A DNA stretch of 64,000 bases from Arthrobacter sp. StoSoilB22 (GTDB lineage Bacteria; Actinomycetota; Actinomycetes; Actinomycetales; Micrococcaceae): NCBI RefSeq assembly GCF_019977315.1, contig NZ_AP024652.1, positions 2,294,001-2,358,000 on the forward strand, given 5' to 3'. A program made the position numbers and the translations under genes. Positions 55,475-64,000 of this stretch are shown here, piece after piece. Within the stretch, counting starts at the first letter, position 1. Each line of letters starts with the position of its first letter. The notes beneath the pieces were generated by a model, which saw nothing but the letters and a program-made list of their open reading frames with translations, was not told where the DNA came from and did no database searches.

Positions 55475-58078
55475 TCAGCCTGCCGCTTGGGCGGTCAGCG
55501 CCCGCAACAGGTGGCTCCGTTGTTCGATGAGGATGCGGCGCAGGGCACGGGGCGCCTCAGGGTGGTCATGCAACCACTGGTCCGCCCGGATGAGGACAGG
55601 GTGCTCAGTGGGCCGCATGCCTTCGGAGAGATTTTGGGCTCCGGGAAAGAGTCCACGGACTATTCGGCCCGCGATTTCAATACTCCGTTCGGACCACACT
55701 CGTTCAAGGCACTCGAAGTAGGGCTCGATGTAGCGTTCAAGAAGCTCTCCGGGAGCAGTGACGAACCCCGCTATGGTGGCGCTGAGGATCTCGTTGGAAA
55801 GACCGGCGCTGTTGACGATGGAATCCCAGGCTGCGGCCTTAACTGAGGCCTCCGGACGGGCGGCCGAGGCCAGAGCATAGCCCTCCTTGCCCGATGCTGT
55901 GGTATCAGCGTCAAGCTCCCGGTCCAGCTCAGCGAGGGTCGCCTGCCCATGGGCTGCCAACGCCTGCCACAGGCTCCAGCGCAGTTCAGCGTCCACGGCC
56001 AGGCCTTCCACCACGGTGGTGCCTTCCAGTATTCCCCGCGCCAGGGGGAGCTGGCTGGCACCGTGCCTGGAAACCTCAGCCACGGTCCTGGCCCAGGCAA
56101 GTTGCTGGTCAGAGCCGGGAACAGCAGCCATCAACTGCTCAGCGGCTACTCCCAGAAAATCCTTCCGCACGCCCTCGCGCGTGGCCGCGGAGACATAACG
56201 CTCGATGGCACTGGCAGCGTTGCCCAGCACGTTGAGCAGGACACCTATGCCCGTTTCCGAAGGCGCGAACTGCTCGACGGCGGTCACGTAACGGGCCGCC
56301 GGTGTGACGCCATCCCTGGCCGAATCCCAAAGCGCAGTCCAGCAGAGAGCACGTGCCATAGGATCCGAAATCCTGTTCAGTGATGTCCTTACCGTGTGTT
56401 CGGATCGGCTGTCCAGCCGGACCTTGACGTAACTGAGGTCGTCATCGTTGACCAGGAGCAGCGCTGGCCGGCGCCTTCCCTGCAATTCCGTCACCAGTGA
56501 GCTGGGTCCTGCAACGTCTACGTCGATGCTTTCGGTCCTTACCAAGGCACCCGTTGAGTCGGCGTCATACAGGCCCAGCCGCATACGGTGCGGACGGAGT
56601 TCCTGGTGACCGGTGAGGGGATCGATGGCGTCCTGCCGGAGCGTCACCGCACCGAGTATCCCGTCGTCTTCCACAATCTCGGCCGAAATAGTGGAGATGC
56701 CGGATGTCTGCAGCCACTGCCGGGCCCATCCGGCCAGATCCCGTCCCGAGGCCGCGCTGAGGGCCGCCAGGAGATCCTGGAGGGAAGTGTTCCCGAAGGC
56801 GTGATCCCTGAAGTACTGACGGGATCCTGCAATGAAGGCATCAAAGCCAACATAGGCAACCAGCTGCTTCAACACCGACGCACCCTTGGCATAGGTGATC
56901 CCGTCAAAGTTCTGTTTGGCGGCTTCAAGGTCCGGAATATCCGCCACGATCGGGTGCGTGGTGGGCAATTGGTCCTGCACATAGGCCCAGGCTTTGCGCT
57001 TGCTGGCGAAGTTCACCCATGCCGTGTCCCAATCCGTGGCACGGTCCACCCCCAGTGTCCCCATGTAGTCGGCGAACGACTCTTTGAGCCAGAGGTCATC
57101 CCACCAACTCATAGTCACCAGGTCTCCGAACCACATGTGGGCCATCTCATGCATGAGGGTATTGGCGCGGGCCTGGTACTGGGCGTCGGTGGCCCGTGAG
57201 GCGTACACGTATTTTTCAGTGAATGTCACGAGCCCGGGGTTTTCCATGGCGCCGAGGTTGTATTCGGGCACGAACGCTTGATCGTACTTGCCCCAAGGGT
57301 AGGGGTAGGCGAAAAGGTCGTTGAAGAAGGCCAGACCGTTCTTGGTCAACCCGAACAGGTGATCGGCATCGAAGGAGTCGGCCAACGAAGCCCGGCAGTA
57401 AAGTGCCAGTGGCACGTCCAGGCGAGTGCCGTCGTCGAGCGTTGTTCCCCAGTGGTCCGTGGCCTTGAAGTAGGGGCCGGCAAGGACCGTGGTGATGTAG
57501 GTGGACATTCGCTTGGTAGCGGCAAAATCCCACCGCGCGGCAGTCGGCTGGCCCTGAACCGGCGTGCGGGCCACCTCAACTCCGTTGGAAGCGACTTCCC
57601 AGCCGATTGGAGCGATCACATGGAAGGTGAACTCGGCTTTGAGGTCCGGTTGTTCGAAATTGGCGAACACGCGGCGACTGTCCGCCGGTTCGTACTGCGT
57701 GTAGAGGTAGCACTGGCCATCCGCAGGATCCACGAAGCGGTGCATTCCCTCGCCTGAGCGGCTGTACAGCGCCGTCCCTGTCACCGTCACGGTATTCTCG
57801 GCAGCGAGGCCTTCCAGGATGATCCTGTGACGGTCCACCACTGACCGCAGGTCAAGCGTCAGGCCGTTCAGCACTACGGACTCGATGCCGCCGCTGATGA
57901 AATCCATGAAGGTGGCGGAGCCGGGTTCGGCTGAGAAAGTGACCGTGCTGATGCTCGGGTAACCGGCGACGGCGGGATCTGCCGCGTCGCGGACATCGAG
58001 GGTGACGTCGTAGCTGTGGGTGGTGATCAGGGCTGAACGGGTTGCGGCTTCATCGCGCGAGAGATTGTGATTCGACAC
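55475..58078 (-). CDS. pepN: Aminopeptidase N (M1 family)
   Basis: An 867-residue zinc aminopeptidase of the actinobacterial type. The beta-sandwich N-terminal domain includes YTQYEPADSRRVFANFEQPD, the substrate-anchoring motif GAMENPGLVTF (GxMEN) is near residue 280, the zinc ligands are in LMHEMAHMWFGDLVTM with the third Glu in LKESFADYMG near residue 334, and the Tyr-containing GITYAKGASVLKQL follows. The ERAP-like C-terminal helical domain is complete. The start is GTG 58078, 4 bases after the YeiH gene, so the two are transcribed together. Confidence 0.96.
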   Translation of the reverse strand: MSNHNLSRDEAATRSALITTHSYDVTLDVRDAADPAVAGYPSISTVTFSAEPGSATFMDFISGGIESVVLNGLTLDLRSVVDRHRIILEGLAAENTVTVTGTALYSRSGEGMHRFVDPADGQCYLYTQYEPADSRRVFANFEQPDLKAEFTFHVIAPIGWEVASNGVEVARTPVQGQPTAARWDFAATKRMSTYITTVLAGPYFKATDHWGTTLDDGTRLDVPLALYCRASLADSFDADHLFGLTKNGLAFFNDLFAYPYPWGKYDQAFVPEYNLGAMENPGLVTFTEKYVYASRATDAQYQARANTLMHEMAHMWFGDLVTMSWWDDLWLKESFADYMGTLGVDRATDWDTAWVNFASKRKAWAYVQDQLPTTHPIVADIPDLEAAKQNFDGITYAKGASVLKQLVAYVGFDAFIAGSRQYFRDHAFGNTSLQDLLAALSAASGRDLAGWARQWLQTSGISTISAEIVEDDGILGAVTLRQDAIDPLTGHQELRPHRMRLGLYDADSTGALVRTESIDVDVAGPSSLVTELQGRRRPALLLVNDDDLSYVKVRLDSRSEHTVRTSLNRISDPMARALCWTALWDSARDGVTPAARYVTAVEQFAPSETGIGVLLNVLGNAASAIERYVSAATREGVRKDFLGVAAEQLMAAVPGSDQQLAWARTVAEVSRHGASQLPLARGILEGTTVVEGLAVDAELRWSLWQALAAHGQATLAELDRELDADTTASGKEGYALASAARPEASVKAAAWDSIVNSAGLSNEILSATIAGFVTAPGELLERYIEPYFECLERVWSERSIEIAGRIVRGLFPGAQNLSEGMRPTEHPVLIRADQWLHDHPEAPRALRRILIEQRSHLLRALTAQAAG

Positions 58079-58082
58079 ACAG

Positions 58083-59132
58083 CTATCTAATCATGATCCA
58101 CGCGGCCCCCAGGCCCAGCGATGCGATGAGCAGCCAAGAGCCCAGCGCCACCAGAACGGCGCGCCCTCCCGTATGAATCAGGGTGCGTACACGCACCGCC
58201 GAACCCAGCCCGAACAGGGCAGTCGCCAGGAGGATGTCCTGGACAGCGGCCGCCATTTCCAGACCGGTCTGCGGCACCCAGCCCAGTGAGCGCAGTGCCA
58301 CCGTGGCGAGGAACCCGACCACAAACAGAGGAACAATCGGCGGGAACCGCCCGTCGATACCACCAGCCCCATCGCTTGTGCTGCTGGCACGCTTCCTTAC
58401 ATGGATGATTCGTTGGTGCACCCCGGCGGCAGCCGCAACCGGGGCCAGTAGGACCACACGCGTCAATTTGACGACGACGGCGATCGCCAGCGCCGATGTA
58501 CCTGCAGTTTGCGCAGTGGCAACTACTTGGCCGACGTCATGCACCGAGGCGCCTGTCCACGCTCCGAACTGTTCAGGGTTCAGGCCCAAGGGGTGCATGA
58601 GCAGCGGCAAAACACCGATGGCGAGGGTACCGCAGAGGGTTACCAGTGCCACGGGGAGCACCGTGTCTTGATGTTTGATGCGTCGCACAGCTGCCATGGC
58701 GCCGATCGCGGATGCGCCGCAGATGGAGAAGCCGGTGGCAATGAGCAGGGCAGCTTCCCCGGGCAGACGCAGCAGACGCGCCAGCCCATAGGTTCCCGCA
58801 AAGCTCACCAGGACAACCCCGGCGATCAGCAGCAACGACAGCCACCCCAGGCCGATGACGTCGCCGATGCTGACCTTGAGGCCCAAGAGCACAATTCCGG
58901 CACGCATAAGGTGCTTTCCCGCGAAGTCCAGGCCTGGCCGGGCGCGCCCCGCGGCCAGGATAGCCGTGCCCGGTATATTTGCTGAAAGCAGTCCCAAGGC
59001 AACGGCTAGCGTCATCGCCGGGACAGCCGGAAAGACGCTGTGGATCGCGAAGGCAAGACCCGTGGCGGCGATGCTCAGGACCAAGCCTGGCCCCAGCCGG
59101 GACAAGCGGGGCGCGGGACTGTTGAAGGGCAT
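58083..59132 (-). CDS. YeiH/UPF0324 family membrane protein, putative sulfate exporter
   Basis: A 349-residue protein with about ten transmembrane helices. The family blocks are LDFAGKHLMRAGIVLLGLKV, the GFSICGASAIGAMAAV motif near residue 135, and WTGASVHDVGQVVATA near residue 195. YeiH proteins have been named putative sulfate exporters, but transport has not been shown for most. It shares an operon with pepN, for which there is no clear functional link. The start is ATG 59132 and it is divergent from the ATP-grasp gene (110 bases). Confidence 0.9.
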   Translation of the reverse strand: MPFNSPAPRLSRLGPGLVLSIAATGLAFAIHSVFPAVPAMTLAVALGLLSANIPGTAILAAGRARPGLDFAGKHLMRAGIVLLGLKVSIGDVIGLGWLSLLLIAGVVLVSFAGTYGLARLLRLPGEAALLIATGFSICGASAIGAMAAVRRIKHQDTVLPVALVTLCGTLAIGVLPLLMHPLGLNPEQFGAWTGASVHDVGQVVATAQTAGTSALAIAVVVKLTRVVLLAPVAAAAGVHQRIIHVRKRASSTSDGAGGIDGRFPPIVPLFVVGFLATVALRSLGWVPQTGLEMAAAVQDILLATALFGLGSAVRVRTLIHTGGRAVLVALGSWLLIASLGLGAAWIMIR

Positions 59133-59242
59133 GCCTCAACCCTGCCGGATGGGGGCACGGAAGGCGAACCGGGAGCACCCGGAAACGGCGACACAACCAG
59201 CGCGAAATGCGCTCGACTCAAAAAGGTGATTACCTGAATCCC

Positions 59243-60799
59243 ATGTCTGACCTATTCCAGGATTACTCCGAGGCTGCTTCCCGCACTGGCGCCTATGACG
59301 AGATGTTTGCCCAAGGCCACGTTGCCAGAAGATCCTACGGTCAGGTTTCCGGGGCTCTCCGCGAGCTTTCCCTGGCCGATGTCACCGCCCGTGCCGACTC
59401 CATGGCGCGCACCTTCCTGGACCGTGGCGTGACATTCGACTACGCGGGGGAGGAGCGGCCGTTTCCCCTGGATATTGTCCCGCGCGTCATTCCCGCCGAT
59501 GAGTGGGATGTGCTGGAGAGAGGCGTAGCCCAACGCGTCAAGGCACTTGAGGCCTTCCTCAATGACGTTTACGGACGAATGGCCGTTGTCACCGACGGCG
59601 TGATTCCCCGGCAGCTGGTGACCACCAGCGCGCACTTTCACCGCGCGGTGCACGGCTTCGAACCGTCAGGTGGCGTCCGGGTCCATGTCTCAGGGATCGA
59701 CGTCGTGAGGGATGCTGCCGGAACTTTCCGCGTCCTTGAAGACAACGTCCGCGTACCTTCGGGCGTCAGCTATGTCTTGGAGAACCGGCGCGCCATGGCC
59801 AAGGGTTTGCCCGAGGCTTTCGGCCAACAGCACATCAGGCCTGTGGAGGAGTACCCCAGGCGGCTCCTCTCCGCACTGCGCAAGACCGCTCCCGCAGGCG
59901 TGGACGACCCCACCGTGGTTGTCCTGACACCGGGCGTCTTCAACAGCGCCTACTTCGAGCACACCCTCCTTGCAGGGCTCATGGGCGTCGAGCTCGTTGA
60001 AGGCAGGGACCTCATTTGCCGCGGCAACCGTGTCTACATGCGCACCACAGCCGGTGAGCAGCGCGTGGACGTGATTTATAAGCGCATCGATGACGACTTC
60101 CTGGACCCGTTGCAGTTCCGCTCGGATTCCATGCTCGGTTGCCCGGGCCTGGTCAACGCCGCACGGGCCGGAGGGGTGACTATTGCCAACGCTGTAGGCA
60201 ACGGGGTGGCGGACGATAAGCTCGTGTACAGTTACGTCCCTGACTTGATCCGGTACTACCTTCACGAAGAGCCGATCATCGCCAACGTTGACACTTTCCG
60301 GCTTGAGGAAAAGGAAGCCAGGGAGCATGTTCTGGACCGCCTCGACGAACTGGTGGTCAAACCTGTGGACGGTTCCGGTGGTAAAGGCCTGGTCATCGGA
60401 CCGGATGCCACGAAGGACGAGCTTGACGCTTTGCGCAAGCGCGTCATTGCCGATCCCCGCGGTTGGATCGCCCAGCCTGTCCTGCAGCTCTCCACAGTAC
60501 CGACGCTCTCCGGCGACAAGTTCGGGCCGCGGCATGTGGACCTGCGTCCTTTCGCAGTCAACGACGGCGACGACGTCTGGGTCCTGCCCGGAGGCCTCAC
60601 CCGGGTGGCGCTCAAAGAAGGCTCTTTGATAGTGAACTCCAGCCAGGGTGGCGGTTCCAAAGACACTTGGGTTTTGGCTGACTCGCCGCAGTTGCCGGCC
60701 GAGATTATTCCCCGCCAATCCGTCACCATACGTGAGCAGGTATCCGTGTGGCCGGTGGAAAGCAATTGGCGGGACCGCCAAACGGAGCAGCAGCAGTGA
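59243..60799 (+). CDS. Circularly permuted type 2 ATP-grasp protein
   Basis: A 518-residue protein of the COG2308 type. The N-terminal part is the family-specific helix region (YDEMFAQGHVARRSYGQVSG), then PLDIVPRVIPADEWDVLERG, the ATP-grasp elements VLEDNVRVPSGVSYVLENRR, VVLTPGVFNSAYFEH, and the nucleotide loop VVKPVDGSGGKGLVIGPDA near residue 375. Predicted to form amide or peptide-like bonds with ATP. The ATG at 59243 has AAGGTGAT upstream. It leads a three-gene set with the alpha-E and transglutaminase genes, always found together in this family; the product is unknown. Confidence 0.9.
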   Translation: MSDLFQDYSEAASRTGAYDEMFAQGHVARRSYGQVSGALRELSLADVTARADSMARTFLDRGVTFDYAGEERPFPLDIVPRVIPADEWDVLERGVAQRVKALEAFLNDVYGRMAVVTDGVIPRQLVTTSAHFHRAVHGFEPSGGVRVHVSGIDVVRDAAGTFRVLEDNVRVPSGVSYVLENRRAMAKGLPEAFGQQHIRPVEEYPRRLLSALRKTAPAGVDDPTVVVLTPGVFNSAYFEHTLLAGLMGVELVEGRDLICRGNRVYMRTTAGEQRVDVIYKRIDDDFLDPLQFRSDSMLGCPGLVNAARAGGVTIANAVGNGVADDKLVYSYVPDLIRYYLHEEPIIANVDTFRLEEKEAREHVLDRLDELVVKPVDGSGGKGLVIGPDATKDELDALRKRVIADPRGWIAQPVLQLSTVPTLSGDKFGPRHVDLRPFAVNDGDDVWVLPGGLTRVALKEGSLIVNSSQGGGSKDTWVLADSPQLPAEIIPRQSVTIREQVSVWPVESNWRDRQTEQQQ

Positions 60800-60854
60800 A
60801 CGCGCTCCACCAACACTTGAACTTCGATCTGCACCACGCGAAGGAGGCAGTTCC

Positions 60855-61781
60855 ATGCTGAGCCGCATTGCTGAGTCACTCTTCTGGATCGGACGCTATG
60901 TTGAGCGTGCCGACGGTACTTCCAGAATTTTGGATGTACACCTTGAGCGTTTGAACCACCTGCCCCTTGAGGAACAGAGAAGCGTCGCGCGGGAGCTCCT
61001 TGCCGTGATGGGTGCCAAGCCGCAAGGGGAAGAGTTCGGCCTCCCCGAACTCCTCCATGCGCTGGCCTATGACAAGCACAGCGCATCCTCCATAGCGGGT
61101 TCTTTGGGCGCAGCCCGTGAGAATGCACGCCGGGCCCGCGAGACTGTCTCACAGTCCCTTTGGGAAAGCCTTAACACCACTTATTACGGCCTCAATCAGC
61201 ATCGCAAGGACGTTGTAGGAACCTACCGCTTCTGCAATTGGGTTTTGGAGCGCACCGCCATGGTCCGCGGGCTCGCGGACACCACGGTCAGCCACGATGA
61301 GAGCTGGTTGTTCATGGTGCTCGGCCGCTCACTGGAACGCGCCGATATGACGGCCCGCATGTTGTCCACGCGCGATGTCCAATCCGCTGGGATGTCATGG
61401 GTCAACATGCTCCGGTGTGCGGGAGCGTATGAGTCGTTCATCCGGACCCGCAGGGCTGCATTCGGGGACCAGCACGCGGCAGAATTCCTGCTCCTGGACC
61501 GATTGTTCCCGCGTTCGATTGTGTATGCCTTGCGTGATGCCGATGATTGCCTGGCCAAGTTGGATCCTTCGGCGCAGCGCGTCGGGTTCATCAACGATGC
61601 CCGACGGATCGTGGGCCAGGCCCGCACCTTCCTGGAGTTCCACCGCACGGACGATCTCATGTCCGAACTGCCCGAGCACATGGAACGTGTGCAGAAGGCA
61701 GTGACTCAAGCGTCGGACGCAATTTCCCGTAAGTACTTCAATCAGGCTGACGAGCACGCCTGGGTGGGAGAAGTTTCATGA
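60855..61781 (+). CDS. Alpha-E domain protein
   Basis: A 308-residue all-helical protein of the COG2307/DUF403 type. The signature N-terminus LSRIAESLFWIGRYVERAD is intact, as are SLWESLNTTYYGL, LGRSLERADMTARML and the C-terminal EFLLLDRLFPRSIVYALRDAD. The name refers to conserved Glu-containing helices. It has no known catalytic activity and works with the ATP-grasp gene upstream. A perfect AAGGAGG lies 7 bases before the ATG at 60855; the longer open frame overlaps the ATP-grasp gene and can be discarded. Its end overlaps the transglutaminase start by 4 bases. Confidence 0.9.
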   Translation: MLSRIAESLFWIGRYVERADGTSRILDVHLERLNHLPLEEQRSVARELLAVMGAKPQGEEFGLPELLHALAYDKHSASSIAGSLGAARENARRARETVSQSLWESLNTTYYGLNQHRKDVVGTYRFCNWVLERTAMVRGLADTTVSHDESWLFMVLGRSLERADMTARMLSTRDVQSAGMSWVNMLRCAGAYESFIRTRRAAFGDQHAAEFLLLDRLFPRSIVYALRDADDCLAKLDPSAQRVGFINDARRIVGQARTFLEFHRTDDLMSELPEHMERVQKAVTQASDAISRKYFNQADEHAWVGEVS

Positions 61782-62629
61782 CCCGGCTGAGCATCGTTCA
61801 CAAAACCGCCTACAAGTACAACCGACGCGTGACCTTGTCCTATAACGAGGCCCGCATGACCCCGCTGACCGACGGTCAACAAGTGGTCCTGGAGGCGTCG
61901 CTGAAAGTTTCACCCCATCAGGCATCCGTCAGCACCTACCGTGACTATTGGGGAACGCGTGTCACCGCGTTCGATATGCAAATGCCGCACGAAAGCCTTG
62001 AAGTCCTCGCTACAGCCACTGTTGAGGTGCACCGCACGGAACGGGTGGCAACCGAGGATGACATCGTGGGATGGGACGTCATAGCCTCGGAGAAGGTCCA
62101 GGACGAGTTCAGCGACTGGCTGCCTCAGTCCCGTCTTAGCGGGCCAGGCGAGGAAGTCCTGGGGATCATTCCCGACGTTGTGCGGGGAAAGAACCCCCAT
62201 GAGGCCGCTCTCGCAGTGTTCGCGTGGATGGCCGGTGAGATGACGTATATGAAGGGCACTACCGGCGTCACCACGAATGCCGAACAGGCCTGGTCCCAAC
62301 GCCAGGGCGTGTGCCAGGACCTGGCACACCTGGCGATCGGTGCCTTACGCTGCAGCGGCATTCCGGCGCGGTACGTCTCCGGCTATATCCACCCCCGGTC
62401 CTCGGCGGACATCGGCGAAACCGTAGCCGGCCAATCACACGCCTGGCTGGAATGGTGGGATGGAGAATGGCGCAGTTGGGACCCCACCAACCACAAGCCT
62501 GCAGGGGATTACCACGTCACAGTGGCACGCGGCCGTGACTACCGGGACGTTCCGCCCTTGAAGGGCATCTTGTCAGGGGGAGGCGGTTCGGGACTCTCTG
62601 TATCCGTGGAGATTACCCGCCTCGCCTAG
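61778..62629 (+). CDS. Transglutaminase-like cysteine protease-fold protein
   Basis: A 283-residue protein of the COG1305 type. The N-terminal bacterial transglutaminase-like domain (SIVHKTAYKYNRRVTLSYNEAR) is followed by the catalytic core: Cys in QRQGVCQDLAHLAIGALRCS near residue 178, His in GQSHAWLEWWDGEWRSWD near residue 220 and Asp in WDPTNHK, a complete triad. The C-terminus is Gly-rich (GGGGSG) before a last beta-strand. It could cleave or transfer the peptide-like product made by the ATP-grasp partner. A very long perfect hairpin ends the operon. Confidence 0.92.
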   Translation: MTRLSIVHKTAYKYNRRVTLSYNEARMTPLTDGQQVVLEASLKVSPHQASVSTYRDYWGTRVTAFDMQMPHESLEVLATATVEVHRTERVATEDDIVGWDVIASEKVQDEFSDWLPQSRLSGPGEEVLGIIPDVVRGKNPHEAALAVFAWMAGEMTYMKGTTGVTTNAEQAWSQRQGVCQDLAHLAIGALRCSGIPARYVSGYIHPRSSADIGETVAGQSHAWLEWWDGEWRSWDPTNHKPAGDYHVTVARGRDYRDVPPLKGILSGGGGSGLSVSVEITRLA

Positions 62630-62637
62630 GAGTTTAT

Positions 62638-62684
62638 GTACAGACAAGGCCCTTAAGAGTCGCTCTTAAGGGCCTTGTCTGTAC
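62638..62684. terminator. Long perfect hairpin between convergent genes
   Basis: A 22-base-pair uninterrupted stem with a 3-base loop (TCG); arms begin GTACAGACAAGGCCCTTAAG. It lies 8 bases after the transglutaminase stop and 17 bases beyond the SDR stop on the minus strand. It has no T-run, but is symmetrical and can stop transcription from both sides. Confidence 0.8.
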
Positions 62685-62701
62685 TCAAACCTAACGTCTT
62701 T

Positions 62702-64000
62702 CTACCAAGGAGACGGCTTGTAGTCCTTGAGGAAGACCCCGTACTGGTCCTCGCCCTTTTCACCCATCACAATGGGATCGTAGACACGCGCAGCACCGTC
62801 CACCAGGTCCAAAGGAGCATGGAACCCTTCCTCCATGAGCCGGACCTTCGTGTAGTGCGGCCGTTCGTCAGTGATCCATCCGGTATCTACCGCGGTCATG
62901 AGGATGCCATCGGAATCCAGCATTTCCTGTGCGCTGGTCCGGGTCATCATGTTCAACGCAGCCTTGGCCATGTTGGTGTGAGGGTGTCCCGGGCCTTTGT
63001 AAGCGCGGGAGAACTGGCCCTCCATGGCAGAGACGTTAACGATGTACTTCCTGTGGGCTGTGGACCGTTTCATGGCGTCCCTGAGACGGCTGACCAGCAA
63101 GAAGGGCGCCGTAACGTTGCACAACTGGACCTCGAGCATCTCCAAGGGATCCACCTCGTCCACCACCTGGGTCCAGCTGTTGATGGCGGCGAGGTCCGGA
63201 ACCAGGCCGCCGGCGTCGATCGCTGTTCCCGATTCAATGCGTTCCAGTGATGCTGATCCCGTGGAGAGCGCCAGAGAGGTGATCGCATCGCCGGCCAGCA
63301 CCGGGTGTTCGGTGACGCTGCTGGCGAGGGCAAGCGGGTGCTTGTCATGTGCGTGCCCGAATGTCACCAGCTCGGGCCCGCCGTTGGCAACGTCAAGCGC
63401 CGCCGGCAAGGGCTCGTCTTCTGCATCGACCAAGGGCTTGTACGCATTGCCCGAGCGTCGCACGGTCTGAGCTGCATTGTTGATGATAATGTCCAGCGGG
63501 CCGGCTTCATTAAGAGAGTCGGTCAAAGCCATCACTTGTGCCGGGTCACGGAGGTCGATGCCCACAATCCGGAGCCGGTGCAACCATTCGCCGCTGTCTT
63601 CCATGGCAGCGAATCGACGCGCAGCGTCCTTGGGAAAGCGGGTGGTGATGGTGGTGTGGGCGCCGTCCCTGAGCAGGCGCAAGGCAATGTACATGCCGAT
63701 CTTGGCGCGCCCGCCGGTCAACAATGCGCGCCGTCCCGTGAGATCAGTGCGGGCATCGCGCTTACTGTGGCTGAAAGCCGCGCATTCGGGGCAAAGCTGG
63801 TGGTAGAACGCGTCAACCTGCGTGTAGTGCTTTTTGCAGATGTAGCAGGGGCGGGAGCGAATGAGGTGCCCTGCAATTTCCCCGGTGGTGGAAGGGGCCA
63901 GCTTGTTTCCGCGGGTTTCGTCGTCGATGCGGTCCGGGGCTGCGGTAGCAGTGAGGGCAATGACAGCCCTGTCTGCTTCCGCGATGGAGTCGCGCTTGGT
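62702..64000 (-). CDS. SDR-family oxidoreductase with N-terminal zinc ribbon, cut by window edge
   Basis: 433 residues are visible and the gene continues beyond the right edge. Near the edge lies a putative zinc ribbon, CYICKKHY...LCPECAAF (two C-x2-C pairs, about 63782-63846), followed by a Rossmann domain starting GRRALLTGGRAKIGMYIALR. The NAA motif is IIINNAAQTVRR and a Ser lies in IVNVSAMEGQF. The active-site segment reads HPHTNMAKAALNMM: Thr stands where the SDR Tyr (YxxxK) is expected. This HTNMAKAAL form seems to be a family trait. Function is not known. The true start is outside the window; the first internal frame start at 63724 would cut the zinc ribbon off. Confidence 0.85.
   Translation of the reverse strand, partial: TKRDSIAEADRAVIALTATAAPDRIDDETRGNKLAPSTTGEIAGHLIRSRPCYICKKHYTQVDAFYHQLCPECAAFSHSKRDARTDLTGRRALLTGGRAKIGMYIALRLLRDGAHTTITTRFPKDAARRFAAMEDSGEWLHRLRIVGIDLRDPAQVMALTDSLNEAGPLDIIINNAAQTVRRSGNAYKPLVDAEDEPLPAALDVANGGPELVTFGHAHDKHPLALASSVTEHPVLAGDAITSLALSTGSASLERIESGTAIDAGGLVPDLAAINSWTQVVDEVDPLEMLEVQLCNVTAPFLLVSRLRDAMKRSTAHRKYIVNVSAMEGQFSRAYKGPGHPHTNMAKAALNMMTRTSAQEMLDSDGILMTAVDTGWITDERPHYTKVRLMEEGFHAPLDLVDGAARVYDPIVMGEKGEDQYGVFLKDYKPSPW

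Overview
The window looks like a chromosomal segment of a high-GC actinobacterium of the Micrococcaceae, most like Arthrobacter or Paenarthrobacter. This rests on lineage-typical genes (whiA, rbpA, opcA, a SufR-led suf operon, the rapZ-yvcK-whiA cluster), on many GTG and TTG starts, and on many genes whose start codon lies only 6 to 9 bases after a -10-like hexamer, as expected for leaderless transcripts. No phage, transposase, integrase, CRISPR array, rRNA or tRNA gene was recognised. Most of the window is conserved housekeeping DNA.

Layout. 1-2.9 kb: a Ski2-like helicase cut by the left edge, a trans-aconitate methyltransferase and a short GntR regulator. 2.9-12.5 kb: uvrA, a HAD phosphatase, a PlsC-type acyltransferase, uvrC, then rapZ-yvcK-whiA. 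12.6-17.5 kb: superoxide dismutase, the lower-glycolysis genes gap-pgk-tpiA, secG and rbpA. 17.4-25.7 kb, minus strand: the pentose-phosphate and upper-glycolysis operon tkt-tal-pgi-zwf-opcA-pgl, which meets rbpA tail to tail with a 48-base coding overlap. 26-31 kb: heme O and heme A synthases (ctaB, ctaA) around a decayed FtsX-type permease, and a two-gene ABC exporter. 30.9-36 kb: sufR-sufB-sufD-Rieske ferredoxin-sufC-sufT for Fe-S cluster assembly, without sufS or sufU.

36-46 kb: a zinc metallopeptidase, an acyl-CoA ligase/thiolase pair facing the biotin ECF transporter bioY-bioM-bioN, an ABC-F protein, and a YbaK/SURF1/zinc-ribbon/DUF3099 operon. 46-50.4 kb: fabG, a second SDR lacking the usual catalytic Tyr, then an isolated pair made of an RbsA-like double ATPase with a destroyed second Walker B and a roadblock/LC7 protein, bracketed by two related AT-rich direct repeats. 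50.4-59 kb: serB, an ABC ATPase, a TSUP transporter, a SpoU methyltransferase, ribosomal protein L31 type B, a lipoate ligase with permuted domain order, pepN and a YeiH family transporter. 59-64 kb: the ATP-grasp / alpha-E / transglutaminase trio, an exceptionally long perfect hairpin, and a zinc-ribbon SDR cut by the right edge.

How the genes fit together: gap-pgk-tpiA and the tkt-to-pgl operon cover most of central sugar metabolism; ctaA, ctaB and SURF1 serve the heme-copper cytochrome oxidase; suf genes serve Fe-S enzymes. The least explained regions are the RbsA-like/roadblock island (47.6-50.4 kb), the ligase/thiolase pair beside the biotin transporter, and the ATP-grasp trio.
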